A DNA stretch of 64,000 bases from positions 5,829,001 to 5,893,000 of the forward strand of contig JAITYX010000007.1 in assembly GCA_021018815.1 (NCBI GenBank), read 5' to 3'. Below the pieces are notes generated by a model. The model had not been told where the DNA came from. It did no database searches and was given only the letters and a program-made list of their open reading frames with translations. The position numbers and the translations under genes were made by a program. The DNA is from Talinum fruticosum (taxonomy: Eukaryota; Streptophyta; Magnoliopsida; Caryophyllales; Talinaceae). Below are positions 11,800-22,799 of this stretch, piece by piece (the first letter of the stretch is position 1; each line of letters opens with the position of its first letter).

Positions 11800-11945
11800 C
11801 TTAAATTATCAAGAATCCTGAAAAAAAAAACGGACAGAGTTTCCTCTTAAAAGTAGAAATTCTCCCGGGATAACGGCCTTCATCCGTAACAACAAAAACA
11901 AACAACAACTACTCAACGGCCACACGTCGGAGTTCCACAATAACC
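11800..11945 (-). repeat. Direct repeat copy 1 inside the CACTA element
   Basis: Shares ATCAAGAATCCTG, GGACAGAGTTT, AACAACAAAAACAAACAAC and TCAACGGCCACA in the same order with 13420-13565. A related stretch, inverted, lies at 39700-39840 in the other CACTA element. Likely a repeated intron or a small insertion shared by the family. Confidence 0.7.
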
Positions 11946-12236
11946 AAAGTATATAAATCATTCATTCAACAAATATCCACCAATAATTAGTTAAAATAAA
12001 AACTTACATTCTAATTTGGTAGAAAAATCTTAATTATCTCGACCATATCTTCAAATTGCTCTATGGGTTCATGCTCGCTGGTGTGCAGGGTGAGAAATGA
12101 CCCTCACGTAACTCTTCCAAATTGGGTGAAGGGATACCCATCTTGGTCAAGTACTCCGTGAAGTGGATCGTCATCTAGTCCACTTGAGACTCGTATTTAG
12201 ACGGACAATAAAGACTCCACTTAAGAAATCATTGTC

Positions 12237-13316
12237 TCAATGTCCACTTGGCTGGAAGAGACAGGGCGCTTCTTTTAGCACTAAAGTACTTAGGTATCCC
12301 CACCCTCCCACCAATGGCTCCTCCCGATGAACACAATAGATTGTACTTCGTTGTAGTGAAGGTGACATCTTTATTCTTTCTTCCTTCAGCCTACAATTTG
12401 TCCGCTCGATAGTGGGTTGCGAAGGATCTATGAGGGCACCTTCATCGGATCCACTTTGAAGTTGGTCAAGCTTACGCTTGTACATCTTCTCCTCCACCTT
12501 CGTGTGTCCCTCACAGGACATCGTATGGGGATACGCATTTCACTTAATCCTCTTCCAATTGGCTTCATCTCGTGCATGCCCAACTAATTAGGGCAACAAA
12601 ATTTTCGTAAATAAGACTAGAAATGTTAAATTATAAAGAAATTCTAAAGAAATTAACTCTAAAAAAATATTAGTAAATAAGACTTACGAGAAAAAAAAAA
12701 AGGGAACAAATTTTAAATTACCTTATATTCGAAGATGAGACATATGCTTCAAAATTCTTTCACTCCTCGGTTATTAATTTGTAGACCTCCCGAGGTCTAC
12801 CTTACGCCTTGATATCTATTGTCCTTTAGACCTAAACAGCGATAATACGAAACTTGAACTTTCTAAATTTCTCTACCATTGACATGAGGGTCTTGTGTTT
12901 CACCAATGGGTTATCCGATTCGTTAACATCCAAGATGAATATTTTCTGAAACACAAGAACGACATGCATTAGTATTAACCATTTACAATAAGTCTGTAAT
13001 TCTAAGTTGAAATGTAGTGCATTTACCGTATATCATTCCAAAGGTTTTCCTTAACCGAATCCGGGACTGTGCTCCAATTTCTATAGTTGATGTTCACGTA
13101 TGTGTGGGTTGTGGCACCAACATAGCTCATAAAGTGAGCTGCATGCTTCGGGTTATGGTGCATGTTGAATTGGACTGGGGTCAAGAGAGTTGGATCATCT
13201 CTGCTACCTGCCAACTTCTCTTTGTTCATCATTGTTCGTCCCCTCAACTTATTTATAACTTTGGAAGGATCCATTTATATTGCCACAATTTAATTAGAAT
13301 AAAACAATTTAATTAG
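12237..13316 (-). pseudogene. CACTA Transposase_24-like (En/Spm ORF2) protein, broken
   Basis: Two minus-strand blocks are visible. The first (13274-13023) has KLRGRT then NINYRNWSTVPDSVKENLW, the W..VP..VK..LW block typical of the plant En/Spm PF03004 family. It continues in the next frame with ILDVNESDNPLVKHKTL and VEKFRKFKF. The second (12521-12237) reads GHTKVEEKMYKRKLDQLQ then DEGALIDPSQPTIE. That matches in order the plus-strand CACTA copy at 38740-38900 (KLEQLRNEADEGAIVDPP). The role is a transposon accessory or DNA-binding protein, not the catalytic TNP2. Introns or decay separate the blocks. Confidence 0.75.
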
Positions 13317-13419
13317 AATAACATAATTAGAATAAAACAATTTTATTAGAATAACACACTTATCACAATAAAAGTTACCAAACCAAAAGGCCAAGGAATC
13401 ATTCTAGTTCTAGACCTTG

Positions 13420-13565
13420 AGAGACAATTAAAATATCAAGAATCCTGGAAAAAATGGACAGAGTTTCTCTTTAAAAATAGACATGTTCTCAAGATAATGA
13501 CATTCATATGAAACAACAAAAACAAACAACAACTAATTACTCAACGGCCACATGCCGGAGTAAAA
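13420..13565 (-). repeat. Direct repeat copy 2 inside the CACTA element
   Basis: Partner of 11800-11945, about 1.6 kb away in the same orientation; see that entry for shared words. Confidence 0.7.
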
Positions 13566-13942
13566 TTATCTACCAAAGGTCTTTAATAATTAAATTCCAT
13601 GACACCCCTAGGCATGAACCTAATTACACAATATTCTTCCCTCATCATTGTAACACATTTTGCACAATAGTATACAATATTTCTTCCAATCTACGGAGTG
13701 TATAAATTACGACAAGCAATTATACTTAAAAGAAAAGAGGAAAGAAGAAAAGAACATGTTACTTGTATAGTATACAATTTAGCAATTATACACAGTATAT
13801 AAGTTGAAACCCTAAATTATACACAGAAAATTACACAATAGTATAGAATTTAGCATGCTATTGTTCGGACCCTAAACCCTATTTAGCATGCTACTTGTTA
13901 AAACCCTAAACCTAATTTTTCAATTTTCCTAAACACTAAACC

Positions 13943-14280
13943 CTAAACTACGAGATAGAGTGAGAGAAGACAGAAAAGTAGTAAAGCCCTATCATAAGAA
14001 AGAAAATCAATTAAAGTAAAAAATAAGAAAGGGAGAGAGAGGTTGTATACCGACCGAAGCAATGACGGCAAGAGTGAGCAAGAGGGAGCAGCAACGATAA
14101 TGACGAGTGGCGAGAGCGAGAGATGAGAGTAAAGCAGCGAGCGAGAGTAGAAGCGATGACAATGGCTAGGAGGGAGCAACGATAACGGCGAAGAAAGAGC
14201 GAGAGAGCATAGAGACGAGATCAAGAGTGGAGAGCAAGAGTAAGAGTGAAAGTAGAGAGCATAGAGTGAAGGTGGAAAAC
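13943..14280 (-). other. CT-rich leader of the CACTA ORF
   Basis: On the minus strand this is strongly CT-rich (TCTCTC, TCGCTC runs) and lies between the subterminal repeats and the ORF2 remnant. The plus-strand CACTA copy has the equivalent at 36660-36900. It looks like a transcribed 5' leader. The apparent Leu/Ser-rich frame inside is a composition effect. Confidence 0.55.
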
Positions 14281-14309
14281 CATAATGCTCGTGGATTTTT
14301 TGTTTTTGA

Positions 14310-14520
14310 GAGACTTGTTATTACAGCTCAATAAAAGAATCGTAATAATAGACCTATTACTACGGTTCTTTCATCTGAACACGTAGTAAAACGTGGACAT
14401 ATCCACCTATTATGACAGTTCTATGAAAGAATCGTAATCATAGGTGTAATAAAAGACCTCTTATTTACAAAAATGACACCGCTTCATTTTTTATGACGAT
14501 TTTTATTTTTAACCATCATA
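14310..14520. repeat. CACTA subterminal repeat block
   Basis: Repeated words TATTACTACGGTTCTTTCAT, CTATTATGACAGTTCTATGAAAG and AAAGAATCGTAATAATAG occur in both orientations. Such arrays are the binding sites for CACTA DNA-binding proteins in studied elements. The block is cut from its TIR by the solo LTR at 14533. Confidence 0.8.
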
Positions 14521-14532
14521 AAACGTTCATAT

Positions 14533-16120
14533 TGAAGACTCGAGATACCGTACAACACTTTCTTAGTTGTATGAAAGGAATCAGGTATAACAATTTCTTA
14601 CTTATAAAGTTTTGATTCCAAGGTATTCTCTGTACCTTAGAAACTTTTACGAGTGATATGGTATCTTATCTAAGTGATACGACATTTACTTCATGTATTT
14701 CTTGCTTGTTTCTTTGTGACTCGGAAAACGAGATATGAGTGTTTTACTTAGTTTTGAGTCCCTCATTGCTTAGATTTATCGCTCGATGATTAGACTAGTT
14801 TTCCGATCGAGATCGACTTCATGCTATTTGTTCTATCTTCTTTGAAGTCCGTGCTTCTAGTCCGATTCATGTTTCATCTATATCAAGTTATTTCACTCGA
14901 TATTCTTTATGTAACTTGATTCTTCGTTTAGACTAAGTCGGATGGAATTTTGAGTTTTATAGATATTAGACTCGGAAAATTCCACTCACTTTCGACTCAT
15001 ATAATTACCGACTTAATTATCCTAATGATTTTATTATCTCGTGTCTAATCATGGACCAAAGTATTTTATACTTTGAGAACCAAAATTGACTTACTTTTGT
15101 AGGTTATTCAAATGAGGATACACTTTTCAAAATACAAAAGTAACTTAGGCTTCAAAACGTCAAATCACCAGCGAGACATGGCTTTTCCTCTTCTCTGTCT
15201 CGGTTTCGGAAGATTGTGTCGAGGCATGTCTGTTTCTAAATCCGGAAAACCGAAACGCCAAGCTTAACGGTGGTTTCCACCTTATCTTTCAAGACACCGC
15301 CAATGGTTTTGGGACTTCCAAGAGAGTTAAACCGTTGTCCAACGTTCATATCACAACGGATACTTTCGAGTGACTCGGAAAGCTTTTGTCAACGGTCACA
15401 AAGAACTCTCGGTCATCACATGAAGATAACGGCTACTCTTCATGGTTATCTATAAATAGAAGCCAACGTTCAAGACTTGAAGATTGCCGAAATTATTGTT
15501 AATACACGTACTTGAGCAAAGTCATTGTATTTACTCTCAATCTTCTACTTACAACTCCCACTTTGTAATTCATTACTTTACGAGTTGTAAGGTCTTGTAC
15601 TTAGTTACAAACACTTTCTTACTTTCTCTGTAAGGTCCCTTGACTAAGTCTGTAAGGGTTAACTCGGCTTAGTTGTCCCTAGCTGTAAGGGTTATCTCAG
15701 CTAGGAAGTACTAGATCGAGATAAGGGAATTTACGAGTCTAGGAAAACTTGTAAATAGTTGTCTAAGGGAGCAACTCGGGTTCGAGTCAATTCACGGTAT
15801 TTTGTGGACTCAAAATAGTGGATTTGACTTCGTGCTTGGATTAGCACGGTCCGTGGTTTCTGCCCCGGGAGGGTTTCCACGTAATCTCTAAGTGTTTACT
15901 TTCTAAGTTCATTCTTAACTCGGACTATCTAAGAGCATCGTGTTTAATTTGCCACTTTACTCTAAGCGGCATTTACGAGTCCATACTTTTCGACTCCGAT
16001 TTTGGCTGAGAATCCATTTACGTATCTTATTTGGCAAAAGAGTTTGAATTTCTACTAAATTCCTCCATCACCCTATTCACCCCCTCTAGGGTGACTCGGA
16101 TTCTCCCGAGCAAACCGTCA
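14533..16120 (+). repeat. Solo LTR of the Sirevirus-like family with perfect TSD
   Basis: Begins TGAAGACTCG and ends CAAACCGTCA, 1588 bp, the full-length form of the LTR seen at 6435-10520. CATAT precedes it (14528-14532) and follows it (16121-16125). Removing the LTR and one CATAT rejoins the CACTA subterminal sequence to its TIR. The TATAAATAGAAGCC box is near 15451. This is the product of unequal recombination between the two LTRs of an insertion. Confidence 0.95.
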
Positions 16121-16140
16121 CATATAAAAGGTCATAGCTA

Positions 16141-16148
16141 TAGTAGTG
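16141..16148. repeat. CACTA terminal inverted repeat end
   Basis: TAGTAGTG, complement of CACTACTA, preceded by AAAAGGTCATAGCTA. AAA follows as a possible 3-bp target duplication whose partner is outside the window. Confidence 0.75.
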
Positions 16149-17127
16149 AAAGTTCCACACTAGCATGAAGTATTAAAGATTCAAGTCAAAACATTAATCT
16201 TAGTGGATATTGCCAATGAAGAAACATGGCCTTCGGTCTCCACCAAGAGTTCACTCGGGTCCCATTCACGGTGAGGGCCCTAATCCCTCTCTAGGAACAA
16301 ATCTTGTGTTAAGTTTTTGTCCCTTGTCCTTCTTTGGGGATGAGGACGTCTTCGAGACATATTTTTAGGTTGTTTGAGAAAACAATACTAGTTTTCTAGT
16401 TTTCTCAAGAGAAAACAAGCTCATGAGCTAGCAAGAAGAGCGAGTTGTGAAGATATGCAAAATGAGCATCCAAGTCCCTTCGTTTTATAGGCAAACTGGC
16501 TGGCATTTAAAAATTAAAGCAAAAGTCAAGTCATTTTGTGATTGATTGGATACACGCTCCCGACCATGGACTGCCCAAGGCATAGCCGACGTCGGGTCCC
16601 AAGGCCTCGCATGGTTTAGCCACGTGTGTCGGCTGGTAGCAAGCACGACCTGCGGTCGGCGCTGGCTATGAAAAACATAGCCGACATCTCCTGTAGGCTA
16701 TGCAAGCAAGTGGGCTCATAAGGCCAGCTAGTTTCAACTTTTCCCAATTTTTCCTTTTAGTCTTTTTTATTGAATTATTTAGGTATAATACTTGAACTTT
16801 CGTACATTTTATTATTTACTAACAGAATGTTGATACGAGCAAAATTATTTAGCCAAGTTTCAAATCAAGAAAGGATCAAGCTTCAACAAATTACTGAGCT
16901 TCAAGACTACGATCAAGTCAAGCTCAAATTTTCTTGCTTGGATTTCGGAATGCATGCTTTGCGGTCAAGTCCAAGCCCTACTTCATCGGATATTAGGTCA
17001 AGAAACAGTCGATTCTCGATCTCTTAAATCACTCGGCATCCAATGTGATGCCAAAAAATGAGATAAGCACCATTTAGCGTCTATTTTGACCCTTCATCTT
17101 TTAGAATCGATGAAAGTGGGGACTAAC
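16149..17127. other. Unassigned region, possibly interior of a retroelement
   Basis: No long frame. On the minus strand a CCTATAAAACGAAG TATA-like motif near 16480 lies about 120 bp before an ATG at about 16363, which opens a short basic peptide (MSRRRPHPQRRTRDK...) ending within 30 codons. GC-rich words with CATAGCCGAC occur at 16575-16690. The last 28 bases (GAAAGTGGGGACTAAC) look like a polypurine tract before the LTR at 17128. Confidence 0.35.
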
Positions 17128-18330
17128 TATAGACACCAAAAATGTGTCGTCCTTATCTTTTTATTTGAGTTATTTGTTTTTGTTATCACGGTGATGAAAT
17201 CCAATCGGTTTGTAAGCGAGGTCATGATCGGACTGAAAACAGTATGACGAAGCCAATAAACCACAAAAACTCATTAGCACCACAAAATCAACCGTTTTCG
17301 CTTGGGCCGGCCCGTAACCTTTTCTTTTGGCCGACTCAAGCCAGGTTCAAACTCCCAACCAAGATACGAGCCGACGGCGGGTACTCCGAGCTGCGTAAAA
17401 CACGAGTGTTTCATTCTTCTTTAGTGGCCAAATGCGGCATGCATCCCAAACGTTTGTATGATCATGTTTTAGCTGCGTCGATTTTATCGAAATGAAAGTA
17501 GTGATGTTTTCGGCTAGGCGAATATCCAATTTTCTATATTATCTATTTCCGATATTTTCGGGCCTAATTCAAGCTAAACCTAACAGTTGGAATGCTATTA
17601 GGGTTCATTTTTTACCTAGTTTTTTCTATAAATAGAGGGATCCCCCTCCATTTCCTTCATCATCTTCAACTAGAAAACCCCCTTATGCTTGAAAATTTTT
17701 CTCTTCCTTACTCTCTCCCACACTTTCTTCTCTTCATCCCTCATTCATACTACTTAAATCTCCATCTCTAAACCTATACAAAAGGCCTTCTTTGCATTTC
17801 TTTTACGCTCATTGCCCTACCGTTATGTTGCCGAAATCCGTCCGTGACTCAAGATTAGCAAGTGGGTCGATCTAAGGGCGCCTGATCCACTTTTTGAGTT
17901 TGTTTTCTCTGTTTTATTTTAATTTCGGTTTTCAATCACTTTTTGTATTGTGGATTGAAGAAGTTGTATCGCATTTAATTCCTTCTCGCTCGATGTAATT
18001 TTTATTTATTTCTACTTTCTTTTATCGCTTTATTTATCGTTTTATTTATTGCTTTTATTTAAAAGCATGTTGGGTTCTTCAATTAAGTAATTTGCATGTT
18101 GGTTGCTTGCTTGATTTAAACACAATTTTAACTCACAATTCATATGAGTAAAGGTTGTCTATTGACGGAAGGAATGAGGAGCATTACTCCTTATTTCGTA
18201 CCTTCACCCTCGAACATCGGATTCTTGGTTTAAGATCGATGGAGTCCCTTTTAATACCCCTTATGATTTTAGTTTTCTTTTACTGAATTTAGAAAAGTAT
18301 TTTTGTATTTTTGTTAGTTTTTATTTCGCA
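17128..18330 (+). repeat. LTR of a Tat/Ogre-like Ty3/gypsy element
   Basis: Starts TATAGACACCAAAAATGTGTCG, close to the TGTAGACACC start of many plant gypsy LTRs, and ends TTTCGCA at 18330. A TATA box (CTATAAATAGAGGG, 17625-17638) is followed by a CT-rich leader. The PBS-like TGGCGACTCC lies eight bases after the end, and a polypurine-like run precedes the start. About 1.2 kb. Exact ends are inferred. Confidence 0.65.
17627..17634 (+). promoter_or_regulatory. TATA box of the gypsy LTR
   Basis: TATAAATA within CTATAAATAGAGGG, followed by a pyrimidine-rich leader typical of LTR U3/R junctions. Confidence 0.65.
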
Positions 18331-18338
18331 AAACTAAG

Positions 18339-18348
18339 TGGCGACTCC
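18339..18348 (+). promoter_or_regulatory. Primer binding site, gypsy type
   Basis: TGGCGACTCC, a PBS start found in plant Tat/Ogre gypsy elements, eight bases after the LTR end. It orients the element on the plus strand. The internal region that follows has no recognisable gag or pol. Confidence 0.6.
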
Positions 18349-19538
18349 TTTTTTTGACTTTTTATTCTCAAAAAGGCATCTTGACATTTTAGGCTAAAAA
18401 ATAAAAAAGTAGGTCATCTCGGACGAGTTGAAGCCATATGGTCGAGACCGATTCCTCGGTCTCGGCCATATAGCCGGCGCCGGTTACAAGCCGGTGCAAG
18501 CGTCGATCGACACCGACTAGTAACTAGGCTCGGCTCCTGGACTAAGCGAGTGCATATTGTTTGGCCCGAAGCTTTGCGACGAGATATGTTCTCTATTTTT
18601 CTAATTCCGTTACCTTTGAAATAATATTCCGAGAATTCCATAAAATTAATTTTGAAAATAAAGTTGTTAATAAAATCGCTAGTTGCACTTTCACCTAAAC
18701 TACTTAAAAAGTGTGGTTCTAAAAACTTTCTTAATAAGAGACCCGCCTCAACTTCAAAATCAAACTTCAAAAAAGAAAAAGAGTCGATGCTTCGTGGGGA
18801 AATGCGGGCCATGGTTCCTACATATTCCCTTAATGAAGAATGCAATAAAAATGAAAAAGAGAAGTTGAACTCTCATTTGGAGGGTTCCATTTCTCTTTCC
18901 AAAATAGTTCTACGAACTGCGAAAATTGAATTTCAGAATCTCTCTCTATCTCTTCCATCGCCTTTGTTTATCTCTCTAAACTTGGTTTGTTCTTTACACT
19001 CGATTTGATGAAAAAGAAACAAACTTGTATCGATTAGAGGATGATATTGAAAGAAATCAAGTGTAGATCATCAATGGGTTGAGGGTCAAAGACGAAGGTA
19101 AAGGTTTTAATGAATAGTTTTAACGAAATTTCGAGCTCAACTTTTCTCGAGGGACGACACTTGCAATATTGATTCTTCAAATGCTATGGACTACCACAAT
19201 TCAATAATGACCCTTGAGATGCCATGCTCATGCAGCTTTGATGTTTGTTTCGGGCACAAGTTCTACAACAATGTAACTCAAACGAAGGGAGTGAGAGAGA
19301 TAAATAGCTAGGGAGAGAGAGACAAAGACACGGACGTAGAGACAGATAACCAAAAAGAGAGGGAGAGAGAAAGAGAAAGAGACCAATGCACATTTATAAC
19401 TTAGGGGTTTAGGGTTTTAATTCAAACAAAGGGGAAGATGAGTAAAGGAATTTTATCATCTTTCATCGACTTATTCGTCAAAACAGTGACACACTAACCC
19501 CTTTAATGGTTTGTTTACCTTTTTTAACAGACCCAAAC
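18349..19538 (+). other. Gypsy leader remnant, no coding signal
   Basis: Begins with the region after the PBS, holds a strong 19-bp hairpin (18433-18474), then AT-rich DNA and a GA-rich stretch (19280-19385). Short frames (for example 18414-18845 minus and 18652-19008 plus) have no domain I recognise. The gypsy element appears to be lost before any gag. Confidence 0.4.
18433..18474. repeat. Hairpin, 19-bp stem with TTCC loop
   Basis: Left arm GCCATATGGTCGAGACCGA (18433-18451) pairs with 18456-18474 in 17 of 19 positions. A second GC-rich stem (GCGCCGG / CCGGTGC) follows at once. It lies just after the PBS of the gypsy element, where packaging signals sit in retroelements; that role is only a guess. 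Confidence 0.7.
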
Positions 19539-19784
19539 CTATAAAAAGGTCATGGGCCATACTTGGACATAAAGTTGATCTAGCCAATGAATTTCGAGAT
19601 TTTGTTGGACATTATACGCAAAAGTCTTAAACACAAGTATATTCGATGGGATTTCTCTGAAAAAATTTATGCATGACCACATAAGTGTATTTGTCCCAAT
19701 AACACAACAAATAATCGAGGCCTTCCAAAGTTCGAGGTCCTCGTTGATGTCATCCGACTCTATCTTAGCAAATTTAATGCCCTC
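19539..19784 (-). pseudogene. DUF4283-like ORF, C-terminal half (split by copia insertion)
   Basis: Minus-strand frame enters from the TSD as EGIKFAKIESDDINEDLELW, then KASIICCVIGTN, matching the I..DI..E...W....VCCVLG block of plant DUF4283 proteins. DUF4283 is common at the N-terminus of LINE ORF1-like and retroelement-derived proteins. After that the expected GF..R.W motif is degraded (INFFREIPSN) and a stop comes at 19539. The upstream half is at 25813-26126 beyond the copia element, in frame through the duplicated CCCTC site. Confidence 0.7.
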
Positions 19785-20468
19785 TCGTTGGAATTAAAGA
19801 CGTTACCAATGGCTAGAATAGAAGAGGAGAATGCTCGTGTCGTGGTATGACCACCGACCTGAAAGCAAAACGGCCCGACTACGGTGCAATCGTGACAGCT
19901 GGTTGCTCCCCAAGGTTTCCACAGCAGCTTTACTTCCGTGCACTCGAAAGCAAAGAAAAATGGAGTATGCAGAAACTATGCCCGAGAGAAGAGGAAGCAG
20001 TAGAGAGGAGAGGAAGAGAATTGAGTGTGTATAAATGAGGAGAGGAAGCTCGGTATTTATAGTGAAAAGCATATGACTGTTGGAGCAAAAGCGATGGAGA
20101 AAATCAAGGAGGAAGTGGAGGATATTTCTCCACTTATCTCTCCATAACCGAGGATTTTATGCCACTAAAATCTCCCGACTAACGATAACGCAAGAATCGG
20201 TCAACGAAAGTCAAATAAGATTTCTCCAAAAAGAATATGTCCGTTAGGCCCACGACCCACAGCCGCGCCCGCGCCCGGCCCGGCCCGGCAGGCGGGCGGC
20301 GCGCGCACGCGCGCGTGTGTTTGGTCCATACGCTCCTCAACCCCCAAGCCATAATAATAATATTCAAATAGTAGCCAAGAGAGGGAGATATAAAAACCCA
20401 AGAGAAGCCTAGCAAAACTTCAATGTGGGACTTTTAGAAGAACAAGAAAAGCATGCCAATTTCCAACA
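19785..20468 (-). repeat. 3' LTR of the copia element
   Basis: Minus strand starts TGTTGGAAATTGGCATGC at 20468 and ends at 19785, where TGTTGG of the partner reads TCGTTGG. It contains a TATAAATACCGAGC promoter box near 20055 and a GC-rich block at 20250-20320. Confidence 0.93.
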
Positions 20469-20483
20469 ATCCCCCACAAATGG
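20469..20483 (-). promoter_or_regulatory. Polypurine tract
   Basis: Minus strand reads ...TTGTGGGGGAT directly before the TGTTGG start of the 3' LTR, the normal place and composition for second-strand priming. Confidence 0.85.
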
Positions 20484-21059
20484 CATGTAAAGGAAGAGAA
20501 GATTTTTCCGGGCATAGGAAGGGTAAATACTTAAATGTCAATGTCTTTCGATTGAATTGACACATAGTGAAGTGAGGCAACATCAAGTTGTAATCAAGTG
20601 AACTAGTCTTGAACTTGATACACTTTAGACGAGGCCCCCACAACACATATCAACCTTCAAATTTGTGCATACTCCGCGATAGATAAATTTTGCGCTTTAT
20701 AAAGGCCATGCGCATACCTCGGGTCTCATAAGTGCTCTAGAGAGACTTACCTAGTTTCTCATAGAAGGTGGCCAAACCTTCACACTTACGTAGGTAGTTC
20801 CATCAAGTCTATCTCAAGTATGAGACCACCATATAATGGATATGGAACTATTAAGAGCATAATGTTGCTCAACCTCACGAGATAATTTGCGGTGAATCCA
20901 TCAAGTGCTTCTCAATAGCACCACCTTAGTAGGCTATGGAATCATTAAGAGCATAAATAGCTCATCCTTTATAAACACTACCAAGTGTGTCATAGGGATA
21001 GGTGTGTAGTGTATTTATGAAGTCTCGGTATAGTTTCGTTTGACCACTAAAGGGTATCC
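20484..21059 (-). other. 3' non-coding region of the copia element
   Basis: Between the RNase H end and the polypurine tract; no frame. It contains two imperfect direct repeats around ATGGAACTATTAAGAGCATAA (20840) and ATGGAATCATTAAGAGCATAA (20936), a feature seen in the 3' untranslated part of some copia elements. Confidence 0.6.
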
Positions 21060-22500
21060 ACTATACTTGCTTCAATCCATGGGTTTGAGTCCCATCCCCT
21101 CGACGTTTCGAGTACCACTCGTCTCGTTAGTCCTTTAGTCGGTGGGTCCGAAATGTTTCTTTCGGATCTCACAAACTCAAGGAAATAACACCATGTTTCA
21201 GCAATTGTTTTACTTGCACCATGTCTAATACGGATATGTCTCTTCTTTCCGTTATAGACACACTGTTGTGTGCAACACCGATTGCTTGATCGCGAGTCAC
21301 AATGCGAGAAACCGGTGTATCTTTCCTTTCCCATACCGGCATGTCCGCCAATAGGTTCTTTAACCATTCCGCTTCTTGACCCGCCAACTCAAGAGCAATA
21401 AATTCAGATTCCATGGTGGATCGAGCTATACAAGTCTGTTTTGCGGACTTCCATGAGATAGCTCCTCCACCTAAAATAAACACATAACCACTAGTGGAGC
21501 TTACTTCATCGTTATCGGATACCCAATTTGCATCACAAAATCCTTCTAACACAGACAGGAAATTTGTTAAAGTGCAAACACCAGTTAATGGTACCTTTTA
21601 AGTATTTTAGTAAGCGAAAAAGGGCATCCCGAGTGATCTTGACTAGGGTAATAAGTATATCGACTCGGTCTACTAACTACATAAGCAATGTCGGGACGAG
21701 TGTAGTTCATGAGATACATGACACTTCCTATAATTTTAGCATACTCAGATTGAGAAACACTAGGTCCTCTGTTCTTTTTAAGGTGTATGCTAGGGTCATA
21801 GGGAGTTCTAACAGTACTACCTCAAAGCAGTTGAACCTCCTTAAGATTTTTTCAATGTAATGAGACCGACGAGAGAAAACCCACTTGTTGGTTTTTGTGA
21901 CTTTGACCCCTAGGATCACGTCGGCTTCTCCTAAGTCCTTCATTTCGAAATGTGAGGATAACATTTTCTTAGTCTCATTAACAACATGCAAGTTAGTACC
22001 AAAAATTAGCATGTCATCCACATATAAGCATATGATCACACAATCGACTCAAAGGATTTTGAATAGACACAAGAGTCGGATGCATTTACTGTAAATCCAT
22101 TTAGCTTTAAAGTGCTATCAAACTTTTCATACCACTTGTTTGGGAGCTTGCTTAAGACCATAAAGGGATTTTCTCGGTTTACACACTTTATGCTCCTGAC
22201 CAGGAATTTCACGACCCTCGAGGTTGGGACAAGTAAATCTCTTCTTCTAAATCACCATTTAGAAAGCAGTCTTTACATCCATTTGATGTACAACTAGATT
22301 GTTGATAGCTGCTAAGGCAATTAAGGTTCGATGGTGGCAATTTTGGTCATCTGGGGAATAGGTATCAAAGAAATCAACTCCCTTCTTTTGATTAAACCCT
22401 CTAATTACCAACCTTGCTTTATACTTGTCTATAGAACCATCGGGCCTTAATTTCTTTTTGAAGATCCACTTACTACTGATAGGCTTACAACCTCTCGGGC
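21060..22500 (-). pseudogene. Copia reverse transcriptase and RNase H, broken
   Basis: RT blocks on the minus strand: KSLYGLKQAPK (about 22160), LYVDDMLIFGT with YVDD at 22013-22024, and FEMKDLGEADVILGV. RNase H follows in shifted frames: [49 protein letters not shown] (21552-21380), then [13 protein letters not shown] and [18 protein letters not shown], ending LETSRGMG near 21080. Order and spacing match copia pol. Several frameshifts and a stop after the YVDD block abolish function. Confidence 0.9.
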
Positions 22501-22799
22501 AAGTCTACTAACTCCCAAGTTTTATTAGACTCTATAGAATCTAATTCACTTTTAATGGCTTCTTTCCGAAACCGACATCTATAGACCTCATAGCCTCTTG
22601 ATAAGTTTTGGGATCTTCCTCAATAAGATAGATTGACACTAGTTCATCGGTTATGGCATCAACATCCAAGTTCTCAACTAGAAAGGAAGTAATAAAATCA
22701 GGACCATAGTTGAGTTCAACTCTACGCCTTTTACTCCTTCTAGGCTCATCAATATTATTATTAGATGCTTGAACTAGAAACAGGCAATCTAACATTTTC

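Noticed and set aside
13017..13316. 99-codon plus-strand frame
   Set aside because: It is the shadow of the minus-strand Transposase_24-like block, which carries the conserved W..VP motif.
13860..13945. Telomere-like CCCTAAA copies
   Set aside because: Only a few scattered copies in a leader-like region; not an interstitial telomere array.
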